From UBA1858 sp964636225 (lineage in GTDB: Bacteria > Pseudomonadota > Gammaproteobacteria > UBA4575), in the NCBI GenBank assembly GCA_964636225.1, contig CAZWQM010000002.1:62001-126000 (forward strand): 64,000 nt of DNA, given 5' to 3'. Position numbers and translations under genes: made by a program. Under the pieces are notes generated by a model. The model was given only the letters and a program-made list of their open reading frames with translations. It was not told where the DNA came from and ran no database searches. Positions 54,471 through 61,794 of the stretch are shown here, one piece after another (position 1 is the first letter of the stretch; the number at the start of each line of letters is the position of its first letter).

Positions 54471-55418
54471 TTAAGACTGGCTTTTTGCCGCGATGGCTTT
54501 GGCCGCATTGACCACATTTTCTGCCATTTTAGCGGAGGCCGCGTCAATCATTTTGCCATCCAGAGTGGCGGCTCCCTGACCGGCTTTTGCTGCTTTTTCT
54601 AGTTCTTCAAGAATTCGGTGTGCTTTTGCGACTTCTTCTTCAGGTGGAGAGAATACTTCATTCGCCATCTCAATTTGTGACGGATGAATGGCCCACTTAC
54701 CTTCTATACCAAGTGCCGCGCCACGTCGACATGCAAGCATGTAACCTTCAGGATCCTTGATGTCACCAAACGGGCCATCAATAGGTCGCAAGCCATATGC
54801 GCGGCAGGCAACAACGATACGTGAGATGGCAGCATGCCACTGGTCACCAGGATAATCCGGGTTGAGGCCACCAATATTAACTGTACGTGCTCGGCAGCTG
54901 GCTGAAAAGTCTGCCACACCAAAATGCAATGCTTCCAGACGTGTGCTGGATTGAGCAATGGCTTCTACATTAGCCATACCTAGAGTGGTCTCAATAATGG
55001 CTTCAATGGCAATTTTGTTTTTGAAACCTTTTGCTATTTCGATTTGAGTCAGCAACGCATCTACCATGTACACATCAGCAGGAACGCCCGCCTTGGGAAT
55101 GAAGATGGTGTCCAGTTTTTCGCCAGCCTGCTCAACCAGGTCAATCACATCACGATACATGTAGTGGGTATCCAGTCCATTGATACGCACAGCAATGGTT
55201 TTGCCTTTACCCGCCCAGTCGATGTCGTTGACGGCTTCAATGGCATTTTTACGTGCCTGTTCTTTATCGCCAGGAGCAACCGCATCTTCCAAATCTAAAA
55301 ATACGAAGTCGGCATCACAGTCGGCTGATTTTTCAATCATTTTGACATTGGATGCGGGAACAGCAAGTTCACATCGCTGGACTCTTTGTCTGGCAGGTTT
55401 GGGTTGTGTAAAACTCAT
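54471..55418 (-). CDS. mclA: L-malyl-CoA lyase
   Basis: Splits malyl-CoA into acetyl-CoA and glyoxylate, closing the serine cycle. The 315-residue CitE/HpcH-fold enzyme matches Methylobacterium MclA closely: RCELAVPASNVKMIEKSA, FLDLEDAVAPGDKEQARKN, RINGLDTHYMYRDV, IETTLGMANVEAI and the CoA/Mg site LRPIDGPFGDIKDP, ending KWAIHPSQIEMANEVFSP. The internal loop after GGLNPDYPGDQWH is shorter than in MclA. The gene follows sga by 14 nt. Confidence 0.95.
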   Translation of the reverse strand: MSFTQPKPARQRVQRCELAVPASNVKMIEKSADCDADFVFLDLEDAVAPGDKEQARKNAIEAVNDIDWAGKGKTIAVRINGLDTHYMYRDVIDLVEQAGEKLDTIFIPKAGVPADVYMVDALLTQIEIAKGFKNKIAIEAIIETTLGMANVEAIAQSSTRLEALHFGVADFSASCRARTVNIGGLNPDYPGDQWHAAISRIVVACRAYGLRPIDGPFGDIKDPEGYMLACRRGAALGIEGKWAIHPSQIEMANEVFSPPEEEVAKAHRILEELEKAAKAGQGAATLDGKMIDAASAKMAENVVNAAKAIAAKSQS

Positions 55419-55432
55419 ATGTCTATCCTTTT

Positions 55433-56722
55433 TTATTTAACAGCTGTGCGCTTGGCTGTTTTTCTTTTAGCTGTGCGCTTGGCTTTGGCTTTGGGTTTGG
55501 AAGCAGATGGTGCTTTAAATGCAGGGATGTCTTTGGCGGTTGAGCGATAATATTCACACGCCGCGCCAGTGCCACTTCCTGGTTTGATACGAATACCCGC
55601 ATCTCGCATGGCCATTTCAACCCCACCCAGCGCGGCCATCATGCGAACATCGTTGTTGTCTCCGAGGTGGCCAATGCGAAAAACTTTACCCGCCACCTGA
55701 GACAGGCCAGCACCGAGTGAGATGTTGTATCTGTGGTAAGCAATATGAATTACTTCCGCAGCGTTAACATTGGGCGGTGCCATAATTGCGGTAACTGTGT
55801 CAGAACGCCATTTAGGAGAAGTCGCACAAGTTTGCAATCCCCAGGCTTTCACCGCTCGGCGAACACCTTCCGCCAGACGGAAGTGGCGTGCGTAAACATT
55901 CTCTAGACCTTCTTCCAGCAGTAAATCCAATGAAGCGCGCAGACCGCGTAACATAGGAATAGAAGGCGTGTACGGGAAGAAACCGTCTTTGTTAGCGCTG
56001 ATATGATCTCTAATGTCGAGGAAGCATTTGGGACATTTTGCTTTTTTGTGTGCTGCCAGTGCTTTCGGACTAAACCCTAACAGAGCCATGCCGGCAGGCA
56101 GCATAAAGCCTTTCTGTGATCCACTGACTGCAACATCCACGCCCCATTCGTCCATGCGGAAATCGATACTGGCAACCGAGCTGACGCCATCCACCATTAA
56201 CAGTGCCGGGTGTTTGAGGTCTTTTTTCATCATTTTTCCCAGTGCGCCAATATCACTGGTGACACCGGTTGCAGTTTCATTATGACAGGCGATAACTGCT
56301 TTGATCTTATGTTCTTTATCTGCGCGCAGACGCTTTTTAACTTCCATCACGGGAAAGCCTTCGCCCCATGGAATTTCAATCAATTCAACTTCCAGGCCAA
56401 TGCGTTTTGCCAGATCAGACCAAAGATGACTGAATTGGCCAAAACGTGAAGTCAGAATTTTATCGCCAGGAGAGAGTGTATTGGTGAGGGCAATTTCCCA
56501 GCCGGCTGTGCCGGTGGCAGGAAAAATAAAGCATTGGCCCTTTTTGGTTTGAAAGATTTTTTTCAGATCCTCCAATATTGGTTTTACTAACTGAGGGAAG
56601 TCTGGCGCACGATGATCTTCCTGTGGGATATTCATTGCGGTCAGGACTTGATTGGGGATATGAGTCGGACCAGGAGCAAATAAATAATTTCGTCCAGGAA
56701 AGCTAAGTTTTTGGCCTGGCAT
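55433..56722 (-). CDS. sgaA: Serine-glyoxylate aminotransferase with lysine-rich tail
   Basis: PLP enzyme converting serine plus glyoxylate to hydroxypyruvate plus glycine. The 429-residue protein has LFAPGPTHIPNQVLTAM, PATGTAGWEIALTNTL and the PLP Lys204 in SGSQKGFMLPAGMALLG. The catalytic core ends around residue 400. It is followed by a tail of about 25 residues almost entirely of Lys, Arg, Ala and Thr, encoded in part by a 16-bp direct repeat (55442-55457 and 55469-55484). Such a tail is not typical of Sga. The gene leads into mcl. Confidence 0.94.
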   Translation of the reverse strand: MPGQKLSFPGRNYLFAPGPTHIPNQVLTAMNIPQEDHRAPDFPQLVKPILEDLKKIFQTKKGQCFIFPATGTAGWEIALTNTLSPGDKILTSRFGQFSHLWSDLAKRIGLEVELIEIPWGEGFPVMEVKKRLRADKEHKIKAVIACHNETATGVTSDIGALGKMMKKDLKHPALLMVDGVSSVASIDFRMDEWGVDVAVSGSQKGFMLPAGMALLGFSPKALAAHKKAKCPKCFLDIRDHISANKDGFFPYTPSIPMLRGLRASLDLLLEEGLENVYARHFRLAEGVRRAVKAWGLQTCATSPKWRSDTVTAIMAPPNVNAAEVIHIAYHRYNISLGAGLSQVAGKVFRIGHLGDNNDVRMMAALGGVEMAMRDAGIRIKPGSGTGAACEYYRSTAKDIPAFKAPSASKPKAKAKRTAKRKTAKRTAVK

Positions 56723-56746
56723 AATGTTACCTTCTTGATATAAAAG

Positions 56747-56890
56747 TTAATTAATTAGGTTTCGATATCCCTCTGCTTGCCAGCGTCTATTATTCTGTCT
56801 GGCACCATTTGGTTGCACGTGATGGGGTATCGAAAAACGACAATATGGGCAGTTTTTCAACAGACCCGAAAAAGTTCGACATGATGCCAT
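56747..56890 (-). CDS. Possible 47-residue CxxC miniprotein
   Basis: Between folD and sga a frame from ATG 56890 to TAA 56747 encodes MASCRTFSGLLKNCPYCRF followed by a basic, Gln/Asn-rich end. It has a CPYC pair plus two adjacent histidines, enough for a zinc knuckle or redox pair. No homologue is recognised and no clear ribosome-binding site is present, so the frame may be chance. The 224-nt gap is otherwise unexplained. Confidence 0.25.
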   Translation of the reverse strand: MASCRTFSGLLKNCPYCRFSIPHHVQPNGARQNNRRWQAEGYRNLIN

Positions 56891-56946
56891 AAGCAGGCAC
56901 TCATCCTCAAGCGCCGTTTCACTGAGGACAGCGTCAACTAGCGGGT

Positions 56947-57801
56947 TTAATGGGATCTTGGCAGTGCGTCCTGGAGGGTAGCGGCGAGGATAGTGTTTTC
57001 CAGCAGACAAGCCACAGTCATGGGGCCCGTGCCGCCTGGCATGGGAGTGATGCCACCGGCAATTTCGCTGACACTGCTGAAGTCAACATCACCCTGAATA
57101 TTACCGTCGATACGAGTGACGCCCACATCAAAAACCATCGCGCCTGGCTTGACGAATTCTTTGGTGATTAATGCTGGTGAGCCGACCGCGCTTATGAGAA
57201 TGTCTGCCTGTTTACAGATATCTGCAAGATTTTCCGTACGCGAATGGGCCAGAGTGACGGTAGCATCGGCACCACGTTCCGATAACAGCAGCACCTGTGG
57301 CAATCCAACCAGAGAGGAGCGTCCAACAACGACCGCATTTCGCCCGCAGGTTTCAATATTATAGGCTTCGATGAGACGCATCACACCCAGGGGTGTGCAC
57401 GGAACTAATTGTTTTTGGCCCTGCAATAAGCGCCCCATGTTGACGTCCGTTAAACCATCGACGTCTTTATTGGGTGGGATTTTGCTAAGCATTTTTTCTT
57501 TGTTCAAATGCTTTGGTAAGGGCAATTGCACAAGAATGCCATGTACATCATCATCGTCAGCCAGCAGCGAGATTTGTCGCTCCAACTCTTTTTGGGAAAT
57601 GTTTTCTTCCAGTTCTACATGCTTGGAATGGATGCCAGCGGCATTGGCTTCACGATGTTTCATCCCTACATAAAGCTGGCTTGCAGGGTTGTTGCCTACG
57701 ATCACGGTGGCAAGTGTAATTTTGGAATTCGGGAAATATTCTAATTGGGATTTAATTCGGTTGCGGATATCTGTCGCAACTTTTTTGCCGTCGATGATCA
57801 A
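56947..57801 (-). CDS. folD: Methylene-H4F dehydrogenase / methenyl-H4F cyclohydrolase
   Basis: Bifunctional enzyme interconverting methylene-, methenyl- and 10-formyl-H4F with NADP. The 284-residue protein has catalytic Tyr44 and Lys48 in SQLYVGMKHREA, VQLPLPKHL, the NADP-binding VVVGRSSLVGLP and the C-terminal GGITPMPGGTGPMTVACLLENT. It stands after the terminator that closes the ftr-like unit, so it is transcribed separately. It could supply the cyclohydrolase activity that Fch gives in Methylobacterium. Confidence 0.96.
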   Translation of the reverse strand: MIIDGKKVATDIRNRIKSQLEYFPNSKITLATVIVGNNPASQLYVGMKHREANAAGIHSKHVELEENISQKELERQISLLADDDDVHGILVQLPLPKHLNKEKMLSKIPPNKDVDGLTDVNMGRLLQGQKQLVPCTPLGVMRLIEAYNIETCGRNAVVVGRSSLVGLPQVLLLSERGADATVTLAHSRTENLADICKQADILISAVGSPALITKEFVKPGAMVFDVGVTRIDGNIQGDVDFSSVSEIAGGITPMPGGTGPMTVACLLENTILAATLQDALPRSH

Positions 57802-57873
57802 TGCTTAAGTCTCAATTATTTAATTGTGTTGGGCGATACAGAATTAGACGTTAAGTTTTTAAAGCGCAGGTCT

Positions 57874-57911
57874 AATAAAAAAGGCCAGTTGAGTTTAACC
57901 CAACTGGCCTT
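57874..57911 (-). terminator. Strong intrinsic terminator after the Ftr-like gene
   Basis: An 11-bp perfect stem (57881-57891 with 57901-57911) with a 9-nt loop is followed on the minus strand by six T and an AT-rich tail. It lies 22 nt after the Ftr-like stop and well before folD, and marks the cyclo-ligase/Ftr pair as a two-gene transcript. Confidence 0.9.
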
Positions 57912-57932
57912 GCATGCAACAAAAACTAAAAA

Positions 57933-58856
57933 CTAGTCCTTAGGTTGTTTGCTTGGATCGAGATAAATAAAGCTCTTGCCAAGACGACCGTTGTAGTTAC
58001 CGGCTGAGATCATAATCAGACCTTCGGTGTCTTTAGATGCCTTAATCGCTGCCTGTGTCGCTTCCACAATGCAATCCATGTCACGACCATTCATGATGAT
58101 TTCCATCACAGAATTAACCCCTTCAGGCAGGCCGTGCTCAACTGTTGGATCATCTTGCAGTAGTGGGCAGAACTTTTCGTAAGTACTTGCAATTGTGAAG
58201 TCATAATTACTTCCCGCTTTAGAACCACTGCCAGCAATGCCGCCTGGGAAGGTTGTAATAACACCGTCAATCGGTGTAATAGCTTCACAACCTTTTTCTG
58301 CAGCTTCCAGTGCAGAATCCACATCTCTACCGAAGAACCAAAGGTTGCCTCCCATCAGGCCATCGGCCTGACCCAGACGACGATCAAGCACAAATTCGCC
58401 ACCCAGGATTGGAATCCACCACATTTTGCGACCGTAGCGTTCAATGCGTTTTTGATATCCGTTACCAAAGTAGGCGACTTTACGGCCCATGTGGTAATAC
58501 TGCTCGGAATCAATCATGTTGAAACAAGACGCAGTTGGGCATGTCATTACGTTTTGGCTGATACGAACCAGTGCTGATCTTTCCAGTGCTTCAACGCGGT
58601 CTTTGCGAAAACGTGGAATATGTAATTGAACAAGTGCACCTGGGCGACCATCTGGCGTGACAAAGCTTTCGTCAGCGCCCGGGCCCACGTAACGATCCAG
58701 ACCTGCTTCACAGTCACAAAGAATGGAACTGGAAGCATTACCAGTCGCCGCATTGACGGCGTGCTCCACCCATTTAAGATCCTTGGCAGTGATTAGAAAC
58801 TCAGTGTAAAAGCTTCTAAACGCTTCTGCATAAGTATCATCAATAATCGCTGTCAT
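57933..58856 (-). CDS. Formylmethanofuran:H4MPT formyltransferase homologue (Ftr/FhcD-like), orphan
   Basis: The 307-residue cytosolic protein matches the Ftr/FhcD family along its whole length: IDDTYAEAFRSFYTEFLITA, TPDGRPGALVQL, NVMTCPTASCFN, YFGNGYQK, GGEFVLDRRLG, FPGGIAGSGSKAGSNYDF, STYEKFCPLL and the end MISAGNYNGRLGKSFI. Canonical Ftr moves a formyl group from formylmethanofuran to N5 of H4MPT. Here no fhcA, fhcB, fhcC, mch or pterin-synthesis gene is near; instead it is coupled (TAATG) to a 5-formyl-H4F cyclo-ligase-like gene. Several insertions (the GADESF and RFRKDRVEALERSA regions) distinguish it from FhcD. I infer a divergent formyltransferase, perhaps using folate. Confidence 0.85.
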   Translation of the reverse strand: MTAIIDDTYAEAFRSFYTEFLITAKDLKWVEHAVNAATGNASSSILCDCEAGLDRYVGPGADESFVTPDGRPGALVQLHIPRFRKDRVEALERSALVRISQNVMTCPTASCFNMIDSEQYYHMGRKVAYFGNGYQKRIERYGRKMWWIPILGGEFVLDRRLGQADGLMGGNLWFFGRDVDSALEAAEKGCEAITPIDGVITTFPGGIAGSGSKAGSNYDFTIASTYEKFCPLLQDDPTVEHGLPEGVNSVMEIIMNGRDMDCIVEATQAAIKASKDTEGLIMISAGNYNGRLGKSFIYLDPSKQPKD

Positions 58857-59488
58857 TAGTCTCTTCCTTTGCCTTCGTAGACCGCATCTTCAGTCACTAC
58901 TTTGTCCATGTAGACGTCGTGTGGTGCCACTAATACGTTATCGAAAAGCTGTGATTCGTAAGCCAGAGCAATAAGAGGTGCATCTGGACGAACTTTTTCA
59001 AGAAGACGGTCATAGTAGCCTTGGCCATTACCCATGCGGCCGCCATCGCGGTCAAAGCCAACGCCTGGAACCATGACTAAATCCAGCTCTTCTGGCTCAA
59101 CTTCTTTTTCAGGATTGCCCCACATTTCTTTAGGTGGCTCCAGGATGTCCCATTTGCCCACAACCATTTCTTCCAGACTTTCCATCCACCAAAGGCCCAG
59201 TTTGTTTTCGCCATTTTCATCTTCTGTACAGTAAGGAACGATAATTTTCTTTTCGCCCTTGGCTACTTCTGCCAATAATTCAGGCTTTGTGCGGCATTCG
59301 GATCGGCAGTCGATGTACCACATAATGCAATGGGCTTTTTGATACTCAGGTAATGCCATAAAACGAGCAACTGCTTTCGCGCTGACTTCATCCTTGTTTT
59401 CCTGTGCATTACGACGGTCATAGGCCTCACGACGCATCTTGTTCTTACGTTCCATGATTGCTTCTAATTCTTCTGGTGTCAGTGCCAT
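58856..59488 (-). CDS. 5-formyltetrahydrofolate cyclo-ligase-like protein
   Basis: 5-FCL converts 5-formyl-H4F to 5,10-methenyl-H4F with ATP. The 210-residue protein has the basic N-terminal KNKMRREAYDRRN and the signature MVPGVGFDRDGGRMGNGQGYYDRLL, with the closing PHDVYMDKVVTED. A Cys-containing middle stretch (WYIDCRSECRTKPELL) and WWMESLEEM segment differ from E. coli YgfA, so it may be a specialised paralogue. AAGGAG precedes the ATG by seven bases, the best ribosome-binding site in the block. Its stop overlaps the Ftr-like start, so both proteins are probably made in step. Confidence 0.88.
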   Translation of the reverse strand: MALTPEELEAIMERKNKMRREAYDRRNAQENKDEVSAKAVARFMALPEYQKAHCIMWYIDCRSECRTKPELLAEVAKGEKKIIVPYCTEDENGENKLGLWWMESLEEMVVGKWDILEPPKEMWGNPEKEVEPEELDLVMVPGVGFDRDGGRMGNGQGYYDRLLEKVRPDAPLIALAYESQLFDNVLVAPHDVYMDKVVTEDAVYEGKGRD

Positions 59489-59732
59489 TCAACTGCTCCT
59501 TATATAATGTGAATTACTGGCAATAAAAAAGGGATAAATCCTAAACCATTCCAACTCGAGTTCCAACGAATTTTATGCATTTATGGGGTGATTTAGCTCA
59601 AGGTATTGTTTTTACAAAAGTATTTGCATCATTCCCTTGCGTAGAGAGCCTATGGTCGACTGCGGCTAAAAGCGGTATTTAGTGTGGATATAAACACCGA
59701 TAACTTATATATGCAGTAAAGTGTCGGTGTGA
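59489..59732. promoter_or_regulatory. Promoter region of the cyclo-ligase/Ftr-like unit
   Basis: This 244-nt gap follows ilvD and should hold the promoter of the two-gene C1 unit. Next to the ilvD stop a 7-bp perfect inverted repeat ACACCGA (59694-59700) / TCGGTGT (59724-59730) with a 23-nt spacer may be a loose terminator or an operator. A TATATAA stretch lies just before the ribosome-binding site. No confident -35 element was found. Confidence 0.4.
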
Positions 59733-61415
59733 TTATGATCCGTCAGTAACCGCGCCTTCCGACGCCGAACGGACCTGTTTGGCGTACTTGGCCAGAACTC
59801 CGCGGGTGTATTTTGGCTTCGGTGCTTTCCAGGCACGTTTACGCTTGTTTAGCTCAGTTTCGGTTACATGTAGAGTAATTTTACGCTTTTTGGCGTCAAT
59901 TGTAATTTGGTCGCCATCCCTGACCAGCGCCAGTGGGCCGCCCACAGCAGCTTCCGGTGCAATATGTCCGACCACGAAACCATGGCTTCCGCCGGAAAAT
60001 CTTCCGTCGGTAATCAGCGCCACATCCTTGCCTAATCCCTTGCCCATAATGGCTGAGGTTGGAGAAAGCATTTCACGCATACCAGGTCCACCAATAGGAC
60101 CTTCATAGCGAATAACAATTACGTCACCGGCCTTGATGCCGCCATCAAGAATTTTCTTTAATGCCGTCTCTTCAGAAGCAAACACTTTGGCCTTTCCAGT
60201 AAATGACAATCCTTCCTTGCCTGAAATTTTGGCAACCGCGCCTTGCGGTGCCAGATTGCCGTAAAGAATTACCAAATGCCCGTCTTTCTTGATCGGGTTA
60301 TCCAGCGGTCGAATAATCTGCTGATGCTTGGAATAAGGCTTCACATCTTTTAGGTTCTGTTTGAGTGTTTTGCCTGTGACGGTCATGCAATCACCATTGA
60401 TGAGACCTCCATCAAGCAACATTTTCATTAATGGCTGAATACCGCCGATGGCGATTAATTCAGACATCATGTATTTACCGCTGGGGCGCAAGTCGGCCAG
60501 TACTGGAATTTTTTTGCCTACTCGCGTGAAATCATCAATCGACAGTTTGACGTTCATTGAATGTGCCATGGCCAGTAGATGCAGTACGGCATTGGTGGAG
60601 CCGCCAAGTGCAGTGATTACCGCAATCGCATTTAAAAAGGCCTGACGCGTCATGATGTCGCTGGGGCGAATATTCTTTTTAATTAATTCCAGCACCGCTT
60701 TACCAGCATTGAGGCAATCAGTTTCTTTTGATTTTGAAATAGCCGCCTGTGCAGAGCTGCCAGGTAAACTCATGCCCAATGCTTCAATTGCCGAAGCCAT
60801 GGTGTTTGCAGTGTACATGCCGCCGCAGGAACCCGGACCGGGAATAGCAGTAGATTCCACCTGTTTTAGTTCTTTATTGCTAAGCTGGCGTTTGGCATGT
60901 TGGCCAACCGCTTCAAACACCGACACAATGTCAACTTTAGTGCCTTTGTAGTTGCCGGGCATGATTGTGCCACCATAAACAAATACCGCCGGACGATTAA
61001 GTCTAGCCAGCGCCATCATGCAACCGGGCATGTTTTTGTCGCAACCGCCAATAGCCACCACACCGTCAAATCCTTCGCCGCCGGTGACGGTTTCAATAGA
61101 GTCTGCAATGACCTCGCGTGACACCAGAGAATACTTCATGCCTTCAGAGCCCATGGAGATGCCATCGGAAATAGTAATGGTGTTGAAAATGACACCTTTA
61201 CCGCCCGCCGCATCTGCACCGGCCGCGGCTTTTTCCGCCAGCTTGTTAATGTGAATATTGCAGGGTGTCACCATGCTCCAGGTTGAAGCAATTCCGATCT
61301 GCGGCTTCTTAAAATCTTCGTCCTTGAAACCAACTGCGCGCAACATGGCGCGACTCGGCGCACGTTCAGTGCCATCAACAACAATGGAAGAATAAGGTCT
61401 GAGTTTTTTAGTCAT
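59733..61415 (-). CDS. ilvD: Dihydroxy-acid dehydratase
   Basis: Fe-S enzyme for valine, isoleucine and pantothenate synthesis. The 560-residue protein is the short type usually carrying a [2Fe-2S] cluster. Likely cluster ligands are Cys52 (TPCNIH), Cys125 (GGCDKNMPGC) and Cys197 (GPGSCGGMYTANTM). RYEGPIGGPGMREM and ITDGRFSGGSHG complete the family pattern. Edd (6-phosphogluconate dehydratase) is excluded by the IlvD-type N-terminus and length. It lies upstream of the C1 genes, on the same strand but 245 nt apart. Confidence 0.95.
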   Translation of the reverse strand: MTKKLRPYSSIVVDGTERAPSRAMLRAVGFKDEDFKKPQIGIASTWSMVTPCNIHINKLAEKAAAGADAAGGKGVIFNTITISDGISMGSEGMKYSLVSREVIADSIETVTGGEGFDGVVAIGGCDKNMPGCMMALARLNRPAVFVYGGTIMPGNYKGTKVDIVSVFEAVGQHAKRQLSNKELKQVESTAIPGPGSCGGMYTANTMASAIEALGMSLPGSSAQAAISKSKETDCLNAGKAVLELIKKNIRPSDIMTRQAFLNAIAVITALGGSTNAVLHLLAMAHSMNVKLSIDDFTRVGKKIPVLADLRPSGKYMMSELIAIGGIQPLMKMLLDGGLINGDCMTVTGKTLKQNLKDVKPYSKHQQIIRPLDNPIKKDGHLVILYGNLAPQGAVAKISGKEGLSFTGKAKVFASEETALKKILDGGIKAGDVIVIRYEGPIGGPGMREMLSPTSAIMGKGLGKDVALITDGRFSGGSHGFVVGHIAPEAAVGGPLALVRDGDQITIDAKKRKITLHVTETELNKRKRAWKAPKPKYTRGVLAKYAKQVRSASEGAVTDGS

Positions 61416-61794
61416 GGGAGTCTATAGAAATCATACAGTACATTTTGGAATGTACTATACCTGATGAAAATAATCAGGACGAGTATTTAGGATTTCTAAA
61501 TTGAAAATTTGAGTTGCTGGAGTGGGTATCGTTTTGTACTTGCGCTGGTCCTTATCACACATTCAGAAAATATTTTTTGAAATAACCAAGTTTAATTTAA
61601 TTTCAAACGGGTCACTGTGTTTGAAATATTCCAAAGACGATATAAAGTCAGCAGATTGATTTAGATTCTGGTTTAAACTATCAATCTCTGATTCAAACAG
61701 AAATGTCTGGTAAAATCTGCTTCCCTCTCTGTGCTGAGGCTTGTCTGCATTTTAGATGCGCACAGGTTATGATGTTTTCTCTGATATATAAGGT
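61416..61794. promoter_or_regulatory. Divergent promoter region of ilvD and the broken esterase
   Basis: No gene is seen in this 379-nt stretch. Twenty-two bases before the ilvD start lies a perfect inverted repeat AGTACATT (61437-61444) / AATGTACT (61449-61456) with a TTGG loop, a plausible operator. A second, CCTGAT / ATCAGG, follows at about 61458-61476. The remainder is AT-rich with no recognised RNA or leader peptide. Confidence 0.4.

Noticed and set aside
57933..58856. Taking the Ftr-like gene as proof of a full H4MPT C1-oxidation pathway
   Set aside because: None of the partner genes (fhcABC, mch, mtdB, pterin synthesis) is in the window, and the coupled gene belongs to folate metabolism.
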